A stretch of 12,300 bases of DNA from VMCP01 sp965659745 (GTDB lineage Bacteria; Bacteroidota; Bacteroidia; NS11-12g; UBA955): the NCBI GenBank assembly GCA_965659745.1, contig CBFHXF010000055.1, positions 1 through 12,300 on the forward strand. Direction: 5' to 3'. The position numbers were made by a program, and so were the translations under genes. Positions 7,497 through 12,300 of this stretch are shown here, piece by piece (the first letter of the stretch is position 1; each line of letters starts with the position of its first letter). The notes beneath the pieces were generated by a model. That model was not told where the DNA came from and ran no database searches. It saw only the letters and a list, made by a program, of their open reading frames with translations.

Positions 7497-7893
7497 ACGC
7501 TTGCTTGTTATTGCTCACACGCCGGATGCCGTTTTTCAATAAAGTAGAATGAAAGTTAATCACAAGACCTAAACGATAGTCGTTATTTCTAACTAATTTC
7601 AAGGTGCGTTGTACTTCCGACTCAGGGATTTCATCAAGGGCAACAATGTTGAAAACTACTGTGTCTCCTACGATAAAATCGATATTATTGGTTTTTTCCA
7701 AAATTTGACCTTTGTAAACTACATCTAATTCTACATCCGATTGAAATGAAATTCCTTCTTGTTCCAATTCCCATTTCATGCATTCGAAATAACATGATTT
7801 ATCGAGTCCTGGACCTATATGTTTATGTATTTCAATGGATTTGCCTATTATTAAATGTGCTAATTCTTCTTCGTTCAAAGTGGCTGTATTCAT
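7495..7893 (-). CDS. GxxExxY-family protein with substituted signature residues
   Basis: A 132-residue protein recognisable as the GxxExxY family from IHKHIGPGL near the N-terminus, a VYKGQ strand, and the C-terminal YRLGLVINFHSTLLKNGIRRV. Members resemble PD-(D/E)xK nuclease-fold proteins, but no cellular role is established. The naming motif reads GLDKSCY (29-35), with Lys in place of Glu. In the core strand pair, Asp72 is kept, but where relatives have V-E-L-K this protein has F-N-I-V (81-84), so the acidic and lysine residues of the proposed active site are missing. The frame is intact and ends at a plausible terminator, so it seems translated, not broken. It is a lone gene facing the surface-protein gene and divergent from dihydroorotase. 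A catalytically dead or domesticated variant is my inference. Confidence 0.82.
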   Translation of the reverse strand: MNTATLNEEELAHLIIGKSIEIHKHIGPGLDKSCYFECMKWELEQEGISFQSDVELDVVYKGQILEKTNNIDFIVGDTVVFNIVALDEIPESEVQRTLKLVRNNDYRLGLVINFHSTLLKNGIRRVSNNKQA

Positions 7894-7921
7894 AAGTTAC
7901 TATGTGTCTTTTTTTAAATTG

Positions 7922-7957
7922 ATTGAGAAAAGGCGCCTTTTTCAATTGCCTTTTCTT
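7922..7957. repeat. GGCGCC-centred inverted repeat with alternative pairing
   Basis: ATTGAGAAAAGGC (7922-7934) abuts its complement GCCTTTTTCAAT (7935-7946), perfect but for one extra G at 7927. A second GCCTTTTCTT (from 7948) can pair with the same left arm, leaving the first right arm in the loop. Read on the - strand this lies in the 5' region of the GxxExxY gene. It resembles a switchable leader hairpin but has no classic T-run, so a terminator call is not justified. Confidence 0.45.
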
Positions 7958-7992
7958 TCATTATGTAAAATTACTAACATCTTAGTTTGAAT

Positions 7993-8079
7993 TACTTTTG
8001 TTTTGGTAAAATGCCCATTTGTTTTGTGAATAGATGCATCCTGTCATTTTTGATGAGTAAATTGACATATTGGGTCTGA
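7993..8079 (+). other. Possible leader ORF (22 codons) with its own TAnnTTTG box upstream of dihydroorotase gene
   Basis: TACTTTTG (7993-8000) matches the -7 consensus and is followed 10 nt later by an ATG at 8011, opening a 22-residue frame (MPICFVNRC...) that stops at 8079, 33 nt before the dihydroorotase start. The peptide has no recognised motif and could be chance. The -7 match lacks a -33 partner. Listed as tentative. Confidence 0.2.
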
Positions 8080-8098
8080 AAAGGAATACTTAATTTTG
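8070..8098 (+). promoter_or_regulatory. Promoter of the dihydroorotase gene
   Basis: TTG at 8070-8072, an 18-nt spacer and TAATTTTG at 8091-8098 match the Bacteroidota -33/-7 arrangement well. It is the best promoter in the window. The -7 box ends 14 nt before the ATG at 8113, so the 5' leader should be only about ten bases. Confidence 0.7.
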
Positions 8099-8112
8099 AA
8101 AACAACATATAC

Positions 8113-9456
8113 ATGACAAAGACATTGATTAAAAATGCTCAAGTAATTAACGAAGGAAAGATAGAGGTGCTTGATGTTTTGATTTCTGGAGAACGTATTG
8201 AAAAAATCGCTACGCACATTCAGGTAAAAGGAGATGTAACCACCATTGATGCGGAAGGTTACTATTTAATGCCTGGCGTTATTGATGACCAAGTGCATTT
8301 CAGAGAGCCCGGATTAACGCATAAAGCCGAAATATTTACAGAAAGTAGAGCCGCTTTGGCTGGCGGAGTTACTTCCTATATGGAAATGCCCAATGTAGTG
8401 CCTCAAACAACCGATTTTGAGAAATTAGAAGCGAAATATCAGATTGGAGCCAATAAATCTGCCGTTAACTATTCCTTTTACTTAGGGGGAACCAATCAGA
8501 ATTTGGATGTACTGAAACAGATTGATACCGAGAATGTATGCGGTGTGAAAATTTTTATGGGAAGCAGCACCGGAAATATGTTGGTCGATGATGCACCTGT
8601 TTTAGAAGCCATGTTTAGAGATGTACCTAGCTTAATTGCCACGCATTGTGAATGCGAAACAAGGGTAAAATCTAGATTAGAAGATGCCAAAAACAGATTG
8701 CCCCATGGAATTCCGGCTTCCGAGCATCCCATTATAAGAGATGCAACGGCTTGTTATTTGAGTTCTTCTCTTGCGGTTGAATTGGCTCGAAAATACCACT
8801 CGCGCCTTCATATTTTGCACATCACCTCTGAAATTGAGACCCATTTATTCCGAAATGATATTCCTCTAGCCGATAAACGCATAACTTCTGAGGTTTGTGT
8901 GCATCATTTGCATTTTACCGATGCCGATTATGAGCAATATCAAAATCAAATCAAATGCAATCCTGCCATTAAGAAGCAATCGGATCAAGATGCGCTTTGG
9001 AATGCGTTACTGGATGATAGATTGGACGTGATTGCTACCGATCATGCGCCACATGCGATAAACGAAAAGTTTGCCGATAATTACCTGGATTGTCATGCCG
9101 GTTTGCCCTTGGTGCAGCACCCCTTATTGTTGATGTTACAAAAGTCGATGGAAGGAAAAATTTCCCTCGAGAAAGTGGTTGAGAAGATGTCGCATAATGT
9201 GGCAATTGCGTATAAAATGGTAGATCGCGGATTCATCCGTGAGGGCTATTATGCCGATTTGGTTCTAGTAAATCCGAAAGCGTCAACCTTGGTAACGCGC
9301 GATTCTCTTTATTATAAATGTAATTGGTCTCCATTGGAGGGCATGAATTTTACCCATGCCATAGATAAAGTGTGGGTAAATGGAACCTTGAGCTATGCCG
9401 ATGGCAAAATTGGAGCCATCAATGCGCAAAGATTGCGTTTTGAACGCGATCGTTAG
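8113..9456 (+). CDS. pyrC: Dihydroorotase (class I, amidohydrolase family)
   Basis: Catalyses reversible cyclisation of carbamoyl-aspartate to dihydroorotate, third step of pyrimidine synthesis, in the cytoplasm. The 447-residue length and layout fit bacterial class I enzymes. Visible features are a small N-terminal beta region, DDQVHFREPGLTHKAE from residue 58, Lys146 in GVKIFMGSSTGNM (the position of the bridging carboxylated lysine), His178 in ATHCE, His236 in LHILHIT, and Asp310 in ATDHAPH. The usual H-x-H metal pair reads Q-x-H (Gln60, His62). I recall the same DDQVHFREPG form in other Bacteroidota dihydroorotases, so it is probably a lineage trait, but it leaves one metal ligand changed. 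An allantoinase or hydantoinase assignment is less likely. The gene has its own promoter and ends tail-to-tail with the DUF58 gene. Confidence 0.9.
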   Translation: MTKTLIKNAQVINEGKIEVLDVLISGERIEKIATHIQVKGDVTTIDAEGYYLMPGVIDDQVHFREPGLTHKAEIFTESRAALAGGVTSYMEMPNVVPQTTDFEKLEAKYQIGANKSAVNYSFYLGGTNQNLDVLKQIDTENVCGVKIFMGSSTGNMLVDDAPVLEAMFRDVPSLIATHCECETRVKSRLEDAKNRLPHGIPASEHPIIRDATACYLSSSLAVELARKYHSRLHILHITSEIETHLFRNDIPLADKRITSEVCVHHLHFTDADYEQYQNQIKCNPAIKKQSDQDALWNALLDDRLDVIATDHAPHAINEKFADNYLDCHAGLPLVQHPLLLMLQKSMEGKISLEKVVEKMSHNVAIAYKMVDRGFIREGYYADLVLVNPKASTLVTRDSLYYKCNWSPLEGMNFTHAIDKVWVNGTLSYADGKIGAINAQRLRFERDR

Positions 9457-10358
9457 GAAAGTCGCTGGCGCTCTGCATAAAAATACTGCAGGGCGCTTTC
9501 TAAATCTTGTGATACGTCGCAATCGTAATAGCGGATTCCTAAAGAATTTGCCTTGTCTTTTAAATCGGCAATTCGAGACAATTCGGATTTTTGATACGAT
9601 ACGGCAAACTCAGAGGGGTGCAACTTAATGGTGGCATTGGTTTCTAAATCCACAAATTTTATAGGTTGATCGCCTAAGTCCAATGAACGTTCTTGTTGGT
9701 GGTCGGTAATGTGCAATAAGAGCACTTCGCATTTTAAAAAATGCAAATAGGAGAGGGTTTCCCAAAATTCGACCTCGCCATTGTTAGTTGGATCGAATAG
9801 AAAATCACTCAAAATCACCACCATATTTCGGCGTTTTACACCTTTGAGCAGAGAAGAAAATTCAAAATTCTGATTTTCGTTTGGGTGAGAATTTCCTTCC
9901 CAATAAGGTAAAAATTGATCGATGCAATATTGCAAATGAGAACGGGTCGATTTCAAATCCGATTCCCAAAACAGTTGCGATTCGCCATACAATGAAAACC
10001 GGAAGGCATCGCGCTGTCGATGTAATAAATACCCCATTCCACTGGCGGCCAATAAGGCAAACTTCAGTTTCTGTTCTGTTTTTTCAGGAAAGCGCATGCT
10101 TTTAGAAGCGTCGATCCAGAAATGACAGCGAAGATTGGTTTCTTCTATATATTGTTTGATGTACTTCTTTTCGGTTTTGGCTAGAAGTTTCCAATCTAAA
10201 TTTCGGATGTTTTCGCCTTGATTGTAGGGTCGGTGTTCGGCAAATTCCACCGAAAAGCCATGTAAGGGACTGTGATGAATGCCGGTAATGAATCCTTCCA
10301 TCGCTTTTTGGGCTAGGAACGATAAATTTTGATAGGTCATTACATCGTTTATTTTCAT
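9453..10358 (-). CDS. DUF58 domain-containing protein (MoxR-associated, vWA-like)
   Basis: A 301-residue cytoplasmic protein of the DUF58 family, usually encoded beside a MoxR AAA+ ATPase and vWA-domain membrane proteins; the biochemical role is not settled. Diagnostic features are HGFSVEFAEHRPYNQGENIR (33-52), RNLDWKLLAKTEK (52-64), IEETNLRC (71-78), and a vWA-type metal-site motif WIDASKSM (81-88) with the D-x-S-x-S pattern kept. Later, VVILSDFLFDP supplies another vWA-like strand with an acidic residue. No membrane segment is visible, unlike longer DUF58 proteins with N-terminal transmembrane helices. No moxR lies next to it here: its upstream neighbour is thioredoxin, separated by a terminator. 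The start at 10358 sits 14 nt after a promoter box. Met7 is an alternative start. Confidence 0.87.
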   Translation of the reverse strand: MKINDVMTYQNLSFLAQKAMEGFITGIHHSPLHGFSVEFAEHRPYNQGENIRNLDWKLLAKTEKKYIKQYIEETNLRCHFWIDASKSMRFPEKTEQKLKFALLAASGMGYLLHRQRDAFRFSLYGESQLFWESDLKSTRSHLQYCIDQFLPYWEGNSHPNENQNFEFSSLLKGVKRRNMVVILSDFLFDPTNNGEVEFWETLSYLHFLKCEVLLLHITDHQQERSLDLGDQPIKFVDLETNATIKLHPSEFAVSYQKSELSRIADLKDKANSLGIRYYDCDVSQDLESALQYFYAERQRLS

Positions 10359-10372
10359 GGTTTAAATATTCT

Positions 10373-10380
10373 CAAAGTTA
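10373..10380 (-). promoter_or_regulatory. -7 promoter box of the DUF58 gene
   Basis: On the - strand this reads TAACTTTG, an exact TAnnTTTG match, ending 14 nt before the DUF58 ATG. It lies after the thioredoxin terminator, so the two genes are separate transcription units. No clear -33 TTG is found at the right spacing. Confidence 0.55.
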
Positions 10381-10401
10381 ATCATTAGCCGGGATTAACA
10401 T

Positions 10402-10433
10402 AAAAAAAGGCCGCCTTTTTTGAGGCGGCCTTT
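10402..10433 (-). terminator. Strong intrinsic terminator of the thioredoxin gene
   Basis: AAAGGCCGCCT (10406-10416) and AGGCGGCCTTT (10423-10433) form a perfect GC-rich 11-bp stem with a 6-nt loop. Read on the - strand, the stem's own three Ts run on into four more, giving seven in a row. It is 20 nt past the thioredoxin stop. It is the clearest terminator in the window. Confidence 0.92.
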
Positions 10434-10452
10434 CCATTTTTAAAGGATATTT

Positions 10453-10770
10453 TTAAAGTTGTCCGTCGATTGAATCGGTAATTTTATTTTTAGGAACGGC
10501 GCCCACAATCTTATCTACTACTTCGCCACCTTTGAAAACCAATAGGGTAGGAATGCTTCTAACGCCATAGTTCATAGCGATATCAGGATTTTCGTCTACG
10601 TTTAACTTGCCGATTACGGCTTTGCCTGCGTATTCGTTGTGAATTTCTTCAACGATAGGACCTATCATGCGACAGGGACCGCACCATTCTGCCCAAAAAT
10701 CAACCAATACGGGTTTATCAGAACCCAAAACATCGTTTTGGAAATTGCTGCTTGTAAATTCTAATGCCAT
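10453..10770 (-). CDS. trxA: Thioredoxin
   Basis: A 105-residue cytoplasmic thioredoxin, the general dithiol reductant kept reduced by thioredoxin reductase. Length and layout are canonical. FWAEWCGPCRM places the redox cysteines at 30 and 33, the buried Asp at 24 (LVDFW) is present, KLNVDENPDIA follows, and the cis-proline is Pro74 in RSIPTLLVFKGGE. There is no signal peptide, so it is not a periplasmic or lipoprotein thioredoxin. The gene is monocistronic: a TAnnTTTG box lies 4 nt before the start codon and a strong terminator follows the stop. That box spacing would leave almost no leader, so the mRNA may be leaderless (inference). Confidence 0.97.
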   Translation of the reverse strand: MALEFTSSNFQNDVLGSDKPVLVDFWAEWCGPCRMIGPIVEEIHNEYAGKAVIGKLNVDENPDIAMNYGVRSIPTLLVFKGGEVVDKIVGAVPKNKITDSIDGQL

Positions 10771-10774
10771 AGTG

Positions 10775-10782
10775 CAAAGTTA
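10775..10782 (-). promoter_or_regulatory. -7 promoter box of trxA
   Basis: Read on the - strand, TAACTTTG is followed by CACT and then the ATG. Only 4 nt separate box and start codon, so transcription should begin at or within a base or two of the ATG. No good -33 element is seen. Same box sequence as the DUF58 gene. Confidence 0.55.
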
Positions 10783-11060
10783 CAACATTTCTATGTGACC
10801 TTTATCGCAAGAAATCATATCCAAATCTAAAACAAGGCTTTATCGGGCCAAATTAATTTCTCTGGCAATTGGCGGTTCCATTATTTCGGAACGGATCATG
10901 ATGTTCACCAAGTTGCCCAATCTTTGAATATTGAAGAGTCGCGCACAGAACATTTTACCAAAAACCGAACCGGTTTTAAAGTGATGCATAAGACTATGTC
11001 GAGAAACTTTAGTGATATGATGGCGGAATATTTCGAAAGCAAATCATAGTTTTGTGAAAT
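10783..11060 (+). other. Intergenic stretch holding the start-less remnant and TIGR02757 promoter box
   Basis: Between the trxA promoter and the TIGR02757 gene there is no complete gene. The first 48 nt show nothing recognised. From 10831 an open + frame without a start codon runs to 11049, described separately. TAGTTTTG at 11047-11054 is an exact TAnnTTTG match, 6 nt before the ATG at 11061, and shares the remnant's TAG stop. Confidence 0.5.
10831..11049 (+). pseudogene. Start-less coding remnant, family not recognised
   Basis: The frame just after a TAA at 10828 stays open for 72 codons to TAG at 11047. It reads as real protein from about residue 8: FSGNWRFHYFGTDHDVHQVA, then IEESRTEHFTKNRTGF, then HKTMSRNFSDMMAEYFESKS. 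The composition (balanced charged and aromatic residues, helical C-terminal end) is protein-like, unlike the other frames here. No ATG exists before the codon at 10984; a GTG at 10981 and a TTG at 10924 would give only 23 and 42 codons counting the stop. The simplest reading is the 3' end of a gene whose 5' part was deleted, next to trxA. A frameshift, an unusual start (ATT at 10852) or a genuine small protein are alternatives. I do not recognise the family. The stop is 11 nt before the TIGR02757 start, as in an operon. Confidence 0.45.
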
Positions 11061-11834
11061 ATGCAATTGGATCCGATTCTGAAGGAATTTTTAGACGAAA
11101 AAGTGTACGAATTCCAAAGACCGGAGTTTATAGAATTGGATCCATTGCAGATTCCGCATCTATTTGATAAAGCCGAAGATCAAGAAATTGCCGGATTCCT
11201 AGCCGCGACGATTGCCTGGGGAAATCGAAAGTCGATCTTGAACAATGCTCAAAAACTCATGGCGCGGATGGGACATTCCCCTTATGATTTTATTATGTCG
11301 AGTCGACCCGAACATCGAGAGGCGCTCATCCCTTTTGTGCATAGGACCTTTAACGAAGAAGATTTACAGTATTTCTTCGAAGCGCTAAAAAATATATACA
11401 CGAATCACTACGGTATGAGTACCGTTTTTGTGCAAAAAGCGGAATCTCATTCCTTACAGGCTTCTATTACGCATTTCAAAAAGGTATTTTTCGAATTGCC
11501 GCATCTCAAAAGAACCGAAAAGCATGTTTCTGACCCTGCCTTAGGATCAGCAGCCAAACGAATTAACATGATGTTACGGTGGTTTGTGCGCAAAGATGTT
11601 CCGGGTGTGGACTTAGGAATTTGGAATGATAAAATTCATCCGAGACAGCTCTCTTGTCCTTTAGATGTTCATTCTGGAAATGTAGCACGGAAATTGGGCC
11701 TCCTATCGCGAAAACAAAACGACGCAAAGGCCCTCATCGAACTAGACGCTTCCCTAAGAATGTTAGATCCCGAAGATCCGGCAAAATACGATTTCGCCCT
11801 TTTCGGCATCGGAATCAGCAAGACCGATCTATAA
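11061..11834 (+). CDS. TIGR02757 family protein (DUF2400), function unknown
   Basis: A 257-residue cytoplasmic protein of the conserved TIGR02757/DUF2400 family, common in Bacteroidota, Chlorobi and spirochaetes, without an established function. Family signatures seen are LDPLQIPHLF near 26-35, EIAGFLAATIAWGNRKSI (42-59), NMMLRWFVRKD with DLGIW following, then CPLDVHSGNVARKLGL with Asp202 and His204, LSRKQND, and the C-terminal DPAKYDFALFGIG. The last block, with its invariant Asp/His and YDFALFG, is the strongest diagnostic. No signal peptide or membrane segment. Length is that of the family, so the gene is complete. The ATG at 11061 is 6 nt after a TAnnTTTG box. The relation to the start-less remnant just upstream is unclear. 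Confidence 0.9.
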   Translation: MQLDPILKEFLDEKVYEFQRPEFIELDPLQIPHLFDKAEDQEIAGFLAATIAWGNRKSILNNAQKLMARMGHSPYDFIMSSRPEHREALIPFVHRTFNEEDLQYFFEALKNIYTNHYGMSTVFVQKAESHSLQASITHFKKVFFELPHLKRTEKHVSDPALGSAAKRINMMLRWFVRKDVPGVDLGIWNDKIHPRQLSCPLDVHSGNVARKLGLLSRKQNDAKALIELDASLRMLDPEDPAKYDFALFGIGISKTDL

Positions 11835-11841
11835 ACCCATC

Positions 11842-11876
11842 ATTCATAATTCATCATTCACAATTCACAATTCAAT
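11842..11876. repeat. Five-copy 7-bp tandem repeat (ATTCAnn)
   Basis: Consecutive heptads ATTCATA, ATTCATC, ATTCACA, ATTCACA and ATTCAAT fill the 37-nt gap between convergent genes. The last copy runs into the stop codon (TGA on the - strand, 11872-11874) of the PLP-enzyme gene. No hairpin terminator is present there. Similar ATTCA-rich tracts are, as I recall, common in intergenic DNA of this phylum. Confidence 0.85.
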
Positions 11877-12300
11877 TAATGGCGTTTTTAAGATCTTCAA
11901 TCAAATCGTCAATATGCTCTATCCCTACACTCAAACGAATCAAACTGTCTTTAAGGCCGTTCTTTAAACGCTCTTCGCGGGGAATGCTTCCGTGTGTCAT
12001 AGATGCAGGGTGACCGATCAGACTTTCAACACCGCCCAGGCTTTCTGCCAACGCAAATAATTGGGTGTTTTTCAAAACCGAAAGGGCATCTTCCATATTA
12101 TCGCCTTTCAACGTAAAAGAGATCATTCCTCCGAAATCTTTCATCTGTTTGGCCGCCACCGCATGGTTGGCGTGAGATTCAAAACCGGGCCAATACACCA
12201 CGTCTACTTTGGGATGTTGTTGTAAAAATTCAGCAATAGCGCGACCGTTTTCGCAGTGACGCTGCATGCGTATATGGAGTGTTTTGATACCTCTTAATAC
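11872..12300 (-). CDS. Cys/Met-metabolism PLP-dependent enzyme (cystathionine synthase/lyase type), 5' part outside window
   Basis: The C-terminal 142 residues of a fold-type I PLP enzyme of the cystathionine gamma-synthase/gamma-lyase/methionine gamma-lyase family, acting on sulfur amino acids in the cytoplasm. The frame is open to the window edge, and the residues before the internal Met (VLRGIKTLHIRMQRHCENG) match the family, so the Met at 12267 is not the start. Diagnostic blocks are FGGMISFTLKG, LAESLGGVESLIGHPASMTH (the segment shaping the active site), SIPREERL, and LIRLSVGIEHIDDL, whose Arg binds the substrate carboxylate. The PLP lysine lies upstream, outside the window. The visible part cannot separate synthase from lyase, so no gene symbol is given. 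It ends in a tandem repeat and converges on the TIGR02757 gene. Confidence 0.92.
   Translation of the reverse strand, partial: VLRGIKTLHIRMQRHCENGRAIAEFLQQHPKVDVVYWPGFESHANHAVAAKQMKDFGGMISFTLKGDNMEDALSVLKNTQLFALAESLGGVESLIGHPASMTHGSIPREERLKNGLKDSLIRLSVGIEHIDDLIEDLKNAIN

Larger units (their letters stand above)
7894..8112. other. Divergent intergenic region between GxxExxY and dihydroorotase genes
   Basis: These 219 nt separate two divergently read genes. From left to right they hold a seven-T run (about 7911-7917), a GGCGCC-centred dyad with a competing second arm, a TAnnTTTG match at 7993-8000, a possible 22-codon ORF at 8011-8079, and a convincing promoter for the dihydroorotase gene at 8070-8098. 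No TAnnTTTG match on the - strand was found for the GxxExxY gene. Confidence 0.6.

Noticed and set aside
9395..9628. Plus-strand open frame across the pyrC/DUF58 junction
   Set aside because: It shadows the two real genes; its translation resembles no family and both true genes have full-length matches.
11842..11876. CRISPR-like reading of the ATTCA array
   Set aside because: The units are only 7 bp with no spacers; it is a simple tandem repeat.
1..12300. Mobile element, defence island or biosynthetic cluster
   Set aside because: No integrase, transposase, flanking repeats, toxin-antitoxin pair or restriction genes were seen; most genes are housekeeping with ordinary spacing.

Overview
The window looks like ordinary chromosome from a member of the Bacteroidota, probably a Flavobacteriales-type marine or freshwater bacterium. 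Three things support this. One large secreted protein carries the type B C-terminal sorting domain of the type IX secretion system, a system confined to that phylum and its relatives. Several intergenic regions carry the phylum's TAnnTTTG -7 promoter box close to start codons, and there are no obvious strong Shine-Dalgarno sites. The TIGR02757 protein, the QxH-type dihydroorotase and the GxxExxY protein also fit. The genus cannot be fixed from this sequence.

Left part (1-4846, all +): the 3' part of a MaeB-type malic enzyme (its 5' end is outside the window) is followed 1 nt later by a GNAT acetyltransferase. After a promoter region with a perfect 12-bp palindrome comes rseP (site-2 protease), which overlaps an hscB-like J-domain co-chaperone gene by 1 nt. 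A PyrR-like phosphoribosyltransferase gene follows 27 nt on. Middle (4847-8112): a roughly 830-residue secreted cell-surface protein (signal peptide, PKD domain, five Ig-like repeats, type B sorting domain) converges on a small GxxExxY-family gene. A bidirectional terminator lies between them. The 219-nt divergent region that follows holds overlapping hairpins, a possible 22-codon leader ORF and the dihydroorotase promoter.

Right part (8113-12300): dihydroorotase (+) ends tail-to-tail with a DUF58 gene (-), their stop codons interlocked. Next are a strong terminator and thioredoxin (-), then a start-less gene remnant (+), a TIGR02757 gene (+), a five-copy heptad repeat, and the 3' part of a Cys/Met-metabolism PLP enzyme gene (-) that runs off the right edge.

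Most genes are housekeeping functions: central carbon metabolism, pyrimidine synthesis, envelope proteolysis, Fe-S maturation, redox and sulfur amino acids. I see no integrase, transposase, CRISPR array, tRNA or rRNA, and no convincing multi-gene novel system. The items most worth a second look are the GxxExxY protein with its conserved residues replaced, the start-less coding remnant upstream of the TIGR02757 gene, the leader structures between the GxxExxY and dihydroorotase genes, and the palindrome in the rseP promoter.
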